Below are positions 35,766-45,549 of a DNA stretch of 64,000 nucleotides, in pieces. Made by a program: the position numbers and the translations under genes. Below the pieces are notes generated by a model. It was not told the origin of the DNA, did no database searches, and saw only the letters and a list, made by a program, of their open reading frames with translations. This stretch comes from Nageia nagi (Eukaryota > Pinophyta), in assembly GCA_050084985.1 (NCBI GenBank), contig JBITNC010000001.1, positions 215,388,001 to 215,452,000 of the forward strand, given 5' to 3'. The first letter of the stretch is position 1, and the number at the start of each line of letters is the position of its first letter.

Positions 35766-36416
35766 GTGTTACAAGCAATTCAAGAAGTTCTAGAATTAAA
35801 TAAACTTGTGAAAGAGTTATGCATTAGAAAAGGAGGGAGAAAGAAGAAAACTTATCCAGAAACCATTCAAGTAGATGGTAAGGTAGCTAAACTACTATCT
35901 GGTAAAATAATTAATCCCAAGTATGGAGATCCTGGTACTCCAATTATCACAGTATATATTAAAGGAACCAAAATTCCAAATGTATTGATTAACTTGGGAG
36001 TAGCAATTAATGTTATAACTACAGACTTGATAGAGGAATTGTCATTATCAGAGGTCAGACCAACAACAACAATTCTACAATTGGCATATCAGTCTATAGC
36101 TACACTAGAAGGAGTAATTGATGATGTGCAAATCATTGTTGATTCATGGGAATATCCAGTAGATTTTTTGGTATTAAAGATAAAAGGAAATAATGGATAT
36201 CCTATAATCTTAGGTAGACCATGGTTAGCAACTATAGCAGCATTTATCAATTATAGATCTAGAGATATGACAATTTCTGATGAACATCATATGAAAACTA
36301 TCTCTTTGTACCCTCCTGCTCAACCTACTCTTGAGTATCAAGGACAATTATGGATTGATGAACCTGAACCTGAAGGAGCTGAAACATTTGCAGCCTTGGC
36401 CATAATTGCAATTTAG
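35766..36416 (+). pseudogene. pol: Element D protease region
   Basis: Open for 216 codons. The retropepsin-like domain runs from about residue 62 to 165: GDPGTPIITVYIKGTKIPNV, then LINLGVAINVITTDLIEEL where active elements have a DLGAS-type site, then YPIILGRPWLATIAAFI, the flap and conserved ILGRPWL end. The catalytic Asp is replaced by Asn (a G-to-A change), so the enzyme would be inactive even if expressed. The protease would cut the gag-pol polyprotein. Confidence 0.85.
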
Positions 36417-36533
36417 GAACATGTAGAAGAATTGGAAGAAATTCTGAAGGAAATAAGTTGTGAACAACAAATAGGATCATTGGTAAGTGTTCAAGATGTC
36501 TTTAACATACCAAATAATGATTAGACTCACTTT

Positions 36534-37460
36534 TTGTCAATATTCAGATGTCCACTTACCCATATTATACCAAAAGGTGAAGCTTTTAGAGAAAAGACAA
36601 AAATATTTCATTCATTATTCCCACATCATTATCCGTTGAATTCACTAGCTCAACTTCTAGATCAAAGTAGTTTAATTGCACCAGGAATGAAATTAGTTCA
36701 GATCTTGCCTGGAAAGACACTCAACATCAGTAGCTGGTTAACTTTTCAAGAAGAAGAAGACACAGTTGAAATGTTGAGAGCTCACACAAGAGCATTTGCT
36801 TAGGACTACTCAGACATGAAAGGTATTCATCCTAACATTTGTACTCATCATATTTATACAAATGATTCAAAGCCTATAAACCAACCTTCTAGGAGAATAA
36901 ACCTAGCTCTTAAAGATATTGTGAAAATAGAAATAGAAAAGTTGTTGAAAGTAGATTTTATCTATCCTATTTTTGATAGTAGATGGGTTTCACCTTTAGT
37001 GTTGGTACTAAAGAAAAATGGAAAGTGGAGAGTCTATGTAGACTATAGAACCTTGAATAAAGCCACTCATAGGGATCATTTCCCTTTACCATTTATAGAT
37101 CAGGTATTGGATAATTTGGCTGGGAAGAAGTACTTTTCATTTCTAGATGGGTTTAGTGGTTATAATCAGATAAAGATTGCAATAGAAGACCAGGAGAAAA
37201 CCACTTTCACTTGTCCATGGGGAACATTTTCCTATAAAGTCCTACCTTTTGGTTTGTGTAATGCACCTACAACTTTTCAAAGAGCTATTCTTGCCATATT
37301 TTCAGATTTAACTAATGAGTGTGTGGAGGTTTATATGGATGACTTCATAGTCTATGGCAACACATTTAAAGAAGCATTGAAAAATCTAGAAAAAGTGTTG
37401 GTAAGATGTGAAGAACATAATTTATCCCTCAATTTTGAGAAATGTTTTATGATGGTATAA
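36534..37460 (+). pseudogene. pol: Element D reverse transcriptase
   Basis: The frame at 36534-36803 is the RT connection region, ending near a TAG. 36816-37460 is the RT core: RWVSPLVLVLKKNGKWRVYV, DYRTLNKATHRDHFPLPFID, KYFSFLDGFSGYNQI (first Asp), then FGLCNAPTTFQR, and VEVYMDDFIVYG with the YMDD box intact. A TAG at 37458 interrupts before LGHHI. The usual Ty3 order is kept. RT copies the element RNA into DNA in the particle. Confidence 0.95.
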
Positions 37461-38198
37461 GAGGGAATTGTATTGGGACACCATATATTAGCTCAAGGAA
37501 TTCAAGTGGATCCAAAGAAAGTGGAGATCATTAAACAACTTCCAGTTCTAGAAACTCAAATAGATGTTAGAAGCTTTCTAAGACATGCTAGGTATTATAG
37601 AAGATTTATCCAGAATTTTAGTAAGATTGTAGCTCCTCTCTTTGCATTACTACATAAGGACATAGATTTTGAATGGATAGTTTATTGTGAAGTAGCTTTT
37701 GAATCTATCAAAGATAAATTAATGAAAACTCTAGTTTTACGAGGACCAAATTGGAGCCTTCCTTTCCACATCCATACTGATGCCTCCAATTATGCTATTG
37801 GAGCAGTTTTAGGACAAGAGGAACAAGATAAGTCTCACTATGCCATTTACTATATTAGCAAGAATTTGGTAGGAGTTGAAAGAAATTACACTACCATAGA
37901 AAAAGAATTTTTGGCAGTAGTATATGCCATAAACAAGTTCAGACATTATATTACTAGATATCAAGTGTTTGTACACACTGACCATGCTATAATTAAATAT
38001 TTGATGAACAAGCTAGTAGTAAGTGGAAGAATAATTAAATGGTTATTACTTTTGCAAGAATTCAATGTTACAATTATTGATAAACCTAGTAAAGCTAATG
38101 TGGTGGCAGATTTCTTATCTAGATTGAATATGGATAGAACTGATGACCTTATGGAGGATTCTTTTCCAGATGAACAACTTTTTGCTATCTCAGTATAA
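37461..38198 (+). pseudogene. pol: Element D RT thumb and RNase H
   Basis: This is the same reading frame as the RT after one stop. It has LGHHILAQGIQVDPKKVEII, FLRHARYYRRFIQNFSKI and FEWIVYCEVAFESIK (thumb), then the RNase H fold: FHIHTDASNYAIGAVLGQ (first Asp), YTTIEKEFLAVVYAINKFRH (Glu) and VFVHTDHAIIKYL (Asp), then SKANVVADFLSRLN. RNase H catalytic residues appear intact. RNase H removes RNA from the RNA-DNA hybrid. Confidence 0.95.
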
Positions 38199-39287
38199 TC
38201 TCCTTGGTTTGCAGATATAGCAAATTATATTATCATAGGAGGACATTATTCTACCAAGAGGACAATTCAAAAGGTATTAGATGCTGGATACTATTGGTTA
38301 TCTATGCATAAAGATGTGAAGAAATATGTGGATCAGTGTGATCAATGTCAAAGAATGGGCAGGCCTACTATGATAACTCAAATGCCACTTCATCCCCAAG
38401 TTGTAATTGAACCATTTGAACAATGGGGAATAGACTTTGTGGGACCAATCAGTCCACCCTCATGAGGTAAGAAGCATATTTTGGTTTGTATAGATTACAC
38501 TACTAAATGGGTAGAAGTATGTGCACTTGTGCAAGCAAGGGAAGATAAAGTAGTAGATTTTCTGTATACAAACATTATGCAGAGGTTTGGAACTCCAAAA
38601 TTTTTAGTTTTAGATCAAGGACCTCAGTTTATGTCTCACATGATAAAGCATTTTGTTGATCATTATCAGATTACCCATAAGAAAGCTTCCCCATATCACC
38701 CACAAACTAGTGGTCAAGTAGAGGTTACTAATAGAGAATTAGAAAGGATCTTAACCAAAACCGTTGCTTCACATAGGAAGGATTGGGCAAAAAGACTCTC
38801 TAAAGCTGTATGGGCTTATAATATAACATGGAAGTCCATAATAGGACTTTCACCTTATGAATTAGTATATGGAAAGAAACCACTCTTACCAATAGAGTTT
38901 GAAATTCAAACTCTTAGAATAGCCTTAGAAGTGGAGATTGATCTGAATAAGGCCTAGAGAGATAGATTGATCCAATTGAGTGCATTACATGAGTAGAGGA
39001 GGGAAGCTTTACATCAAACTAAAATCATTCAGCAGTAAAGAAAGATATGGCATGATAAGAATTTGAGGAATATACAATTCAACCCAGGGAATTGGGTTCT
39101 CTTGTTTGATTCCAAATACCAAAATTTCATGGGAAAATTGCAGATAAGGTGGCTTGGACCTTACAACATCTTGCAGGTCTTCAATAATGGAACTGTTCAA
39201 CTTCAGCCAATTAATGGGTCTAAAAGAGCCATGTTGGTCAATGGGCATTGACTTCAACCTTACATTCTGCCAAAGAATAAAGAATAG
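38199..39287 (+). pseudogene. pol: Element D integrase
   Basis: The zinc-binding HHCC domain is seen at ~38240-38350 (GGHYSTKRTIQKVLDAGYYW ... CDQC). The catalytic core follows: PFEQWGIDFVGPISPP (Asp), FLVLDQGPQFMSHM (Asp) and HPQTSGQVEVTNRELERIL (Glu), so the DDE triad is kept. The frame 38481-38957 is open; TGA at 38464 and TAG near 38956 flank it. A C-terminal GPY-like module (FNPGNWVLLFDSKY, KLQIRWLGPYNI) ends at TAG 39285-39287. No chromodomain is seen, in line with an Athila/Tat-type element. Confidence 0.95.
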
Positions 39288-39509
39288 TTCATTTAGCAGT
39301 TAAGGATAGTAGATTTGGATTTAATTAAGGAAGGATATTCTTCCTCATACAAATCAAATTGATCAGATTACAAAGAAGCAAGAATAAATATTGAATCTAA
39401 ATCATTAGAGTCAGTCAGGACCAGTGATGGTCCTATCTTTCTTTTCTTTTAAAAAAAAAATAACAGTGTTTGTATGGAAATGGACAGTTTAAACTCTTTC
39501 TTTTAGATT
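39288..39509. other. Spacer after pol in element D
   Basis: AT-rich spacer with an A9-10 run near 39452. No gene is seen. Confidence 0.4.
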
Positions 39510-39770
39510 GGCTCCAGAAATTGTTTTATGACTAGCTCCAGAAACTATTTTATGACTAGCTCCAGAAACTATTTTACAACTAGCTCTAGAAACTATTTTA
39601 GGACTAGCTCTAGAAACTATTTTATGACTAGCTCCAGAAACTATTTTATGACTAGCTCCAGAAACTATTTTACAACTAGCTCCAAAAACTATTTTATGAC
39701 TAGCTCTATAAACTGTTTTGTAACCAGCTCCAAAAATCATCAAGCATAGCTCTAAAAAGCATTTTAACTC
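39510..39770. repeat. 24-bp AGCTCCAGAAACTATTTTAT minisatellite after pol
   Basis: About ten units of 24 bp (AGCTCYAGAAACTATTTTAT + GACT), same period and core as the LTR minisatellite but a different second half. Frames on both strands (39489-39743 minus, 39528-39749 plus) are octapeptide translations of it. Confidence 0.9.
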
Positions 39771-40204
39771 CAGCTCTAGAAAGCATAATATGTCAGCCTC
39801 AGAATTACTATCAACTCTGGAATCTTCTCTCTCACATGGTCATTATGATCTGGAGTCCAGTTGGCATCTAAAGACGTGGCTTGATAGGTATGCATTTAAT
39901 AATTAAATTGATAGTTAATAAATTGTAAGATCATTTAAGTTGTGATAAGTGTTCCAAGAAGTAAATGTTGATCAAATGAAATAAATGCAAAAGACACCAC
40001 TTGTACATTCTGGTGCATCAAATGTGTGAGAAGTTAATGATACACATCATTAATATTAATGGGAATAATTTGAGGTGACATGCACAAGCAAGTTGAAACC
40101 TGTAGACGTCATTTTTACATGCATGCACCAGAAAGGAATTTCTCACAGTAAGCTCCAGAAGCTAGTTTGCCAGAATCCAGATCCAAAAAGCATTCAAAAT
40201 CAAA
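39771..40204. other. Spacer before the extra ORF of element D
   Basis: No gene is seen. It contains further single AGCTCYAGAAA words near 39770 and 40150 and an AT-rich stretch. Confidence 0.4.
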
Positions 40205-42706
40205 ATGGGGATGAAATGTAAGAAAGAACCAGAGAATATAGAAGAATTGAGGAAAGAGGTAGAACAGGTAGAAATCTTCCAAAAGTTTGACCTGTTGCAA
40301 TTCTTTGATAAGTTTAGAGGATATAACGAGCAGCTAGTTTTAGACTTTGCCGAAGGATTGAGGGAAAACTCTATAACATTGGGATCCCATACAATACTAA
40401 TCATTGAGAATTCAATTAGTGAATTAACAGGGTTACCAATGCTTGGAGAAAATTTATTGAAAAGAGACAGTCACCCAAATTTGTTGGAACAATTTCATCC
40501 AAGCACATAATAGAAGGCAGAAGTGTACAAAATCTCTAGACATATTCAAGGAGTAAAATGAAATACCTTACCTAAAAAATGGGCAAAAGTAGCTCTATGG
40601 ATAATGAAGTATATCACCTGTGAAGGGCAATATGCCACTCTAATGGGGCACCATTAAAGGCTATTAATATGTTTAAGGTATGACAATTACACCTTTTGTA
40701 ATTTGTCTATGTTAGTGCTCCAAAATTTACAAAAAATGGCTACAAAGGTTAGGGCAAAAGCTGATAACAAATCATCTACCTTAAAACACCATAGTTTAGT
40801 AACATTACTCTACAGAGAATATATTTTGAAAAAAGAGAATGGTGAAAGACTATGGGAGGAATTTCAGAGGCAATACCCCTTAGAAAACCCTGATGTTCAT
40901 AATGTCTTAAAGATGGGAACTATAGAAACGGGAGCAGCATCAAGCTCTCACATTGAAACTGTTCCAGTTATTTCTGTTAAAGAAATGAACATAGTTCAGA
41001 CAGAGGAAAGTTTCAATGTAGGTACACAATAGGACATTCCTTCCAGTCCAAAAGAAGTAGAATTGCAACTTGTATCTAAAAGGAGATCAAAAAGGTTAAG
41101 GAAGAAGTAATCTCAAGAAAAAGATTCATCCCCATAGAAAAGACATAAAGTGGAAAAGACTCCAGAAATAAATGATAGTAGCCATCCAATTACTATTGAT
41201 GAATGGGATCTAACAGTAGAAGGAATTCAACCTTTAGAACCAGCTCTAGAGTCAGTTCCAGAATCAGCTCCAGAGTCAGTTCTAGAATCAGCTCTAGAAT
41301 CAGAACTCCAAAAATTATAGAAGCAGCTCTGGGCCATGGAACAAGCAAATGCACAACTGGTGAGTGAAAATTCTATTCTTATTAGCAAGAGTACAAAGTT
41401 AGAGGAATAGAATTTACGGTTGCTTCAAGATTATGCTAGCTTAGAAATAATGTTAGCTAAGGAAAGGGAAATGCCTAATATGCTTCAATAATTAACAACT
41501 GAATTAGACAAAAAGGGAATTTCTTTGGATAAATGTCAAAATGTTGAATAAGTAGGGGATCAGATAGCCAATCTAGTTGTAAAATAGAGTGAAGAAATAA
41601 AATAACTAAAAGATACTGTTCAATAATCAGAAGAAGTTATTGAAAGGATGGAAGATTCAAACTTCAAAACCCTTCAAGAGATTAGAACTTTAAAGAAGCA
41701 TAACAAAGAAATTCCACTCATCAAGCAAACAGTCAAAGATTTATGTAGAATATGTGATGAGCTTATTCAGTTGAAGCAACCCTCAGTTATGTATAGCAGG
41801 TACCTTAAAGAGCAATTTTTGAAATGGCAAGTAAAAAGAATTAAGGAAGGATTGCCATATAACTTAGACACAAGAGCAGACTTTATTAGAGCATATTTTG
41901 AAGCAACAGAACAAGAAAGATACCTCCTGTGTGAATTGTATGTACATGATTTCATTCTTAGGGGTAACATAAGATTCTTTCCAGTAGTGTTTGTAGGGGA
42001 AATCCAGATACAAGCTTTTGTATCTATTTTGTATAATCAGATTCAATGGGGAGATGAAATGGAACAAATCCCACACAAAGATTTGAGTGATAATTTCTGG
42101 GTTAGAAAATAACCAGTATATGTTGATGAGGCAAGATCACTTTTCATGGCAAAAATAAATAGAGATTTAAACAGTTACCAAGGAATGTTAAATGAGTGCT
42201 TGACCAAATGCCTAAGCACAACATAGGCTATATTTAATCAGGCTTTAGCCAGTTGTCAAAGAAGATGGGATTTTCAGATAGATTAGCATAAGTAAAGGGA
42301 AATTATTTCCCTAAATAATCTGAGATGGAGCAAAAGAAGAGTTGAAACATTATGTGCAATAATAAGAAAAGCACCTTATCAATGGATTGGACAATGGTTT
42401 AGACCATTATTAGTTTTGGAACTAGCTTCTTTTTGGCAAGATGAGAGTCCCCAAAATCAGTAGTTATTTCAGATTTGGGAAATAGAAATGAGAATGAGTA
42501 AAGGCTTGGGAAATTATGTTGAAAGGCCAAAGTTGGATAGTATAGGCCCAACAAAGATAAATCTTCTATCAAGAGAAGATAAAGAAAAGATTTTTGAATG
42601 CTTATATCCATATGACCTGAGCCTGATGATGAAAGATTTAAATTCTCCCCACCATAATTCTGATCCACAATCTAGTGACTCTAAAAGTAATGATTTAGAA
42701 AGGTAA
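40205..42706 (+). pseudogene. Element D additional ORF (aORF) between pol and 3' LTR, broken
   Basis: Protein-like sequence runs for ~830 codons in plus sense, from MGMKCKKEPENIEELRKEVE to NSDPQSSDSKSNDLER, interrupted mainly by TAG and TAA. The N-terminal part (FFDKFRGYNEQLVLDFAEGL, ITLGSHTILIIENSISELTG) resembles the N-terminal domain of extra ORFs common in plant Ty3 elements. The middle is charged (RRSKRLRKK), has a PES repeat at 41243-41302 and a long coiled coil to ~41700 (Leu/Glu/Lys-rich). The C-terminal part (41648-42112) has RYLKEQFLKWQVKRIKEGLP and is open. No transmembrane segment or envelope-type signal was seen. Function is unknown. Confidence 0.75.
41243..41302 (+). repeat. 12-bp coding repeat (PES) in the aORF
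   Basis: Five units of GYTCYAGARTCA follow each other exactly, encoding Leu/Pro-Glu-Ser-Ala/Val. The CTCYAGA core is the same word as in the LTR and post-pol minisatellites. Confidence 0.8.
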
Positions 42707-42772
42707 TTAAGTAATTGAGGGGGCTCAATTTTGATTGCTACAGGAGTAGCAATGTTTTTCTGCTGGGGAGAA
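42707..42772 (+). other. Element D end of internal region and polypurine tract
   Basis: CTGGGGAGAA directly precedes TGATGAG of the 3' LTR. Confidence 0.7.
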
Positions 42773-44139
42773 TGATGAGACTCAAAATGGTCTCATTTTT
42801 TATGCATTTATTTGATGTGTTAAGGACATTTGGAACACTAATATGACTTGAATGATATTACCAATTGTTATTAACTATCTAATTTAATGTTGAATGCATA
42901 TTTGTTTGATCTTCATTTATTAATGTTATTTGTAATTTTGATGCATGAAAAAAATTACTATTTATGTTTGAATAATGTTTGTTGAGCACATATTCTAACT
43001 TCTCATAAGAATGATGGTTGCAAGTATCAAGTTTCTAGCTCTAGAGTAATCTAATTGAAAGCTCCAGAAATGGCATCAGTCTAGCTCTAGAAACTAACTT
43101 ACATCTAGCACCAGAAAGTGACTCAAGTTTGGCTCTAGAAATCAACTTAAGTCTAGCACTAGAAAGTGACTTCAGTCTAGCACTAGAAAGTGACTTCAGT
43201 CTAGCACCAGAAAGTGACTTCAGACTAGCACTAGAAAGTGACTTCATTCTAGCTCTAGAAAGTGACTTAAGTTTGGCTCTAGAAATTGTTTAAAGGCTCC
43301 TAAAATGTAGCTCCAAAAAGGTTCCTAAAATATAGCCCCAGAAAGGCTCCTAAATTATAGCTCTAGAAAGGTTCCTAAAATATAGCTCCAGAAAGGCTCT
43401 TGAATTATAGCTCCAGAAATATAGAAGAATCAAATGCACAAAGCTAAGATGATAGCTACATCGAAGATAGAGAAGAACGTGGATCAGTTAGAGAAACTAG
43501 AGGAGCTAGAGAAGAAGTCAAGTAGACTTATTCCAATTAGGAACTAGTCTTAAGGACAAAGTAACTAATTCTATTTTACACTTGATCTTTACAGAATTAT
43601 CTCCAGAATATTAGCAAACAGCATAGGATAAGAAGGATTGTATGACCCAAATAAATAGGTCAAGTAGTATATATTTAGAATGATTAGTTAAAAAACATTA
43701 ATGAGCCTATTAGAATAAAAAAAGACTTAGTGACAGAAAGGAGGAGGACTAGCTTTTGTAATCAAATTATACCAGTTCATTTGGAAAAGCAATAAAAAGG
43801 TGTGACAATTCTTTAACATTGTGTTTAATTGTGAGTCTCCACTGGGAAGAGGGGGCCCACTCCTACTAGTAGAGGTCTCTTATTTGTTTCATGTCAATTT
43901 CTAGTTTTCTACAAAGTATTCGATAGCAGCTTAGTGTGTGTGTTTTCTCCATTTCCTTTAGTTTACTGCAACTTTATCTTTCCAGTTTAAGTCCTACAAG
44001 TCTGAATTTAGCATTATTGTATGATTGAAATTTGAATTTTCCAAGTAGAACAAGGGATAAAATAGAGTCCTCAATTACATATAGCCTTGTACACCAACTT
44101 AGGATTGACAAAATTAAATGATGAATTGATGCCTCATCA
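42773..44139 (+). repeat. Element D 3' LTR (1367 bp)
   Basis: Copy of 32094-33459 with the same TGATGAG start and CTCATCA end and both minisatellite blocks (43061-43420). The frame at 43041-43247 on the minus strand is the octapeptide by-product. Confidence 0.95.
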
Positions 44140-44144
44140 TGTAT
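44140..44144. other. Target-site duplication of element D, right (TGTAT)
   Basis: Same 5 bp as at 32089-32093. The integrase reading of element C resumes here. Confidence 0.95.
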
Positions 44145-44850
44145 GGGAAAACATAGATACAAGGTTGAAGAGGAGTACTACCTTTCATCCTCAAATATAT
44201 GGACAAACTAAAGTGGTGAATAGGATAGTGGTTCAAGTCTTGAGGGATTATTATGGTAAACATCCTAAGTCTTTGTATGAACATATTGAATATAGCCAAC
44301 ATTCATATAATACGGAAATTCATTCTTCCATTAATAAAAGTCCAAGATTAATTTCAAAATAGTAAATCCAAGTATAATATGAGACATGAAAAACATAGAG
44401 TTGACCATAAGTTTCATATGGGATACCATTTTTGGTTGCATATTAGTAAGAAGAGGTTACAAGTAATAGCCAAGAAGTTAAAAACTATAAGGTATGCATC
44501 ATTTGATATTATAGAAAAAGTATTTGAGAATGATTTTAGATTGAATCTACCAGCATATGTGAACATCTATTTGGTTATGAATGTAGAATATTTAAAATTG
44601 TATAAGCCATCTATGTTATAGGTTCAAATAGATTTTTCCATCTCATAATGACTTAGATCCTAATACTATGGATGAAATCAAGGAAGATTCCATATTACAA
44701 AATAAGGTTTATGCTACAAGAAGATATGAGATAGAGTTATGGTTGGAGAAGAAGCTTAATAAAGCTAAGTGGATGGATAATTCCAAGGTTAGGGAGTCAT
44801 ATCCTTATTTATGCATTTGTAGGACTAAATACCTTTTTATTAGGGAGATG
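44145..44850 (+). pseudogene. pol: Element C integrase C-terminal part and chromodomain-like tail
   Basis: This continues the integrase interrupted at 32088: RLKRSTTFHPQIYGQTKVVN, where the catalytic Glu is replaced by Lys (QTK for QTE), then NKSPRLISK. Then HFWLHISKKRLQVIAKKLKT and ASFDIIEKV form the GPY-like region, followed by NVEYLKLYKPSM. A later stretch, VYATRRYEIELWLEKKLNKA with KWMDNSKV, resembles a chromodomain, which would place C among chromoviruses. A frameshift and stops separate the parts. A purine run TAGGGAGATG leads into the 3' LTR. Confidence 0.85.
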
Positions 44851-45495
44851 TGATTTGAATTAGATCATTTTAGGTTAATCTTTATAGGAGTAGTACTCAT
44901 TCCATAGGTATATGTGATTAGAAATTGATTGAAGACTAAAATCTAGAGGTAATTGATGAAAAAAACCACACCATTAATGACCTATGTTTACTATTTTTAG
45001 GTTGTCAATAGCCTTGGTTTTGATGATTTAGTAGTGAAAATTGAAGGGCATTAATATTTTGGGAAGCTAAGTAATTTAGAATAATCAATTGATGTCTTGA
45101 AGATATTTCTAGACCTACATATTTAAAAGTGTTTTAGTCTCTTGATTCATAATATTATCTTAGAGAGCTTTGGAATTGTAAAGATTTTAAGGAAGTCTAA
45201 TTCATTCTAGAATTTTTGTTTTTCTAAAGTTATTCTTACTATAAGAGATTATAGTAGTTTCATAGCAGATGATATTTCCATTAGTTGATGGCATTTCTCT
45301 ATATGCATGTACTAGTATAATGTCCATAGATAATGAGAAGAGAAGGCTCCAATTCCATGCTAAATTAGTCCACATTGGGTGAACCATGGTAAATTATTAT
45401 GTTGATGTTATTATGTGTGATTAAAATTATTAATTTGTACAATATAATTATATATTATGTAATTTTTAATTTTATATATAATTTGATGGGTTTCA
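44851..45495 (+). repeat. Element C 3' LTR
   Basis: Partner of 30270-30899 (see element C). About 55 bp between its end and the next array are unassigned. Confidence 0.8.
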
Positions 45496-45549
45496 TAATG
45501 TTGAATGTTTTTTCTTTTAATCTATAAGTGAGGTTCTAAGTATCATATA

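Larger units (their letters stand above)
32094..44139 (+). mobile_element. Element D: complete 12-kb Athila/Tat-like Ty3/gypsy retrotransposon
   Basis: Two LTRs (32094-33459 and 42773-44139) with perfect 7-bp inverted ends TGATGAG/CTCATCA and a perfect TGTAT duplication bound a 12,046-bp element. Inside are a tRNA-Asp type primer site, gag, protease, RT, RNase H, integrase, a minisatellite, a second large ORF after pol and a purine tract. All genes are in plus sense but carry stops, so it is a dead copy. LTRs differ by only a few percent by eye, which makes it younger than C. Primer type, long internal region and the extra ORF fit the Athila/Tat branch. It is the only element here with a whole pol. 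Confidence 0.95.
30270..45495 (+). mobile_element. Element C: old chromovirus-like Ty3/gypsy element, gag and RT deleted, split by element D
   Basis: The outer copies 30270-30899 and 44851-45495 align along their length (TGAACTAAATTAGATC / TGATTTGAATTAGATC at the start; GGTCTCATAATG / GGTTTCATAATG at the end), with roughly 20% divergence, so they are old LTRs. Between them only RNase H, integrase and a chromodomain-like tail remain; RNase H begins within ~130 bp of the 5' LTR, so gag, protease and RT are gone. Element D is inserted in the integrase at 32094-44139. C itself lies in the CCATGG array. No clear target duplication was found and the right end is uncertain by a few tens of bases. 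Confidence 0.8.

Noticed and set aside
39489-39749. Overlapping octapeptide frames on both strands after pol
   Set aside because: Same cause: a 24-bp repeat without stops in several frames.
40205-42706. Envelope-like gene in element D
   Set aside because: It has the position of env-like ORFs, but no signal peptide, transmembrane segment or fusion-like region was seen.
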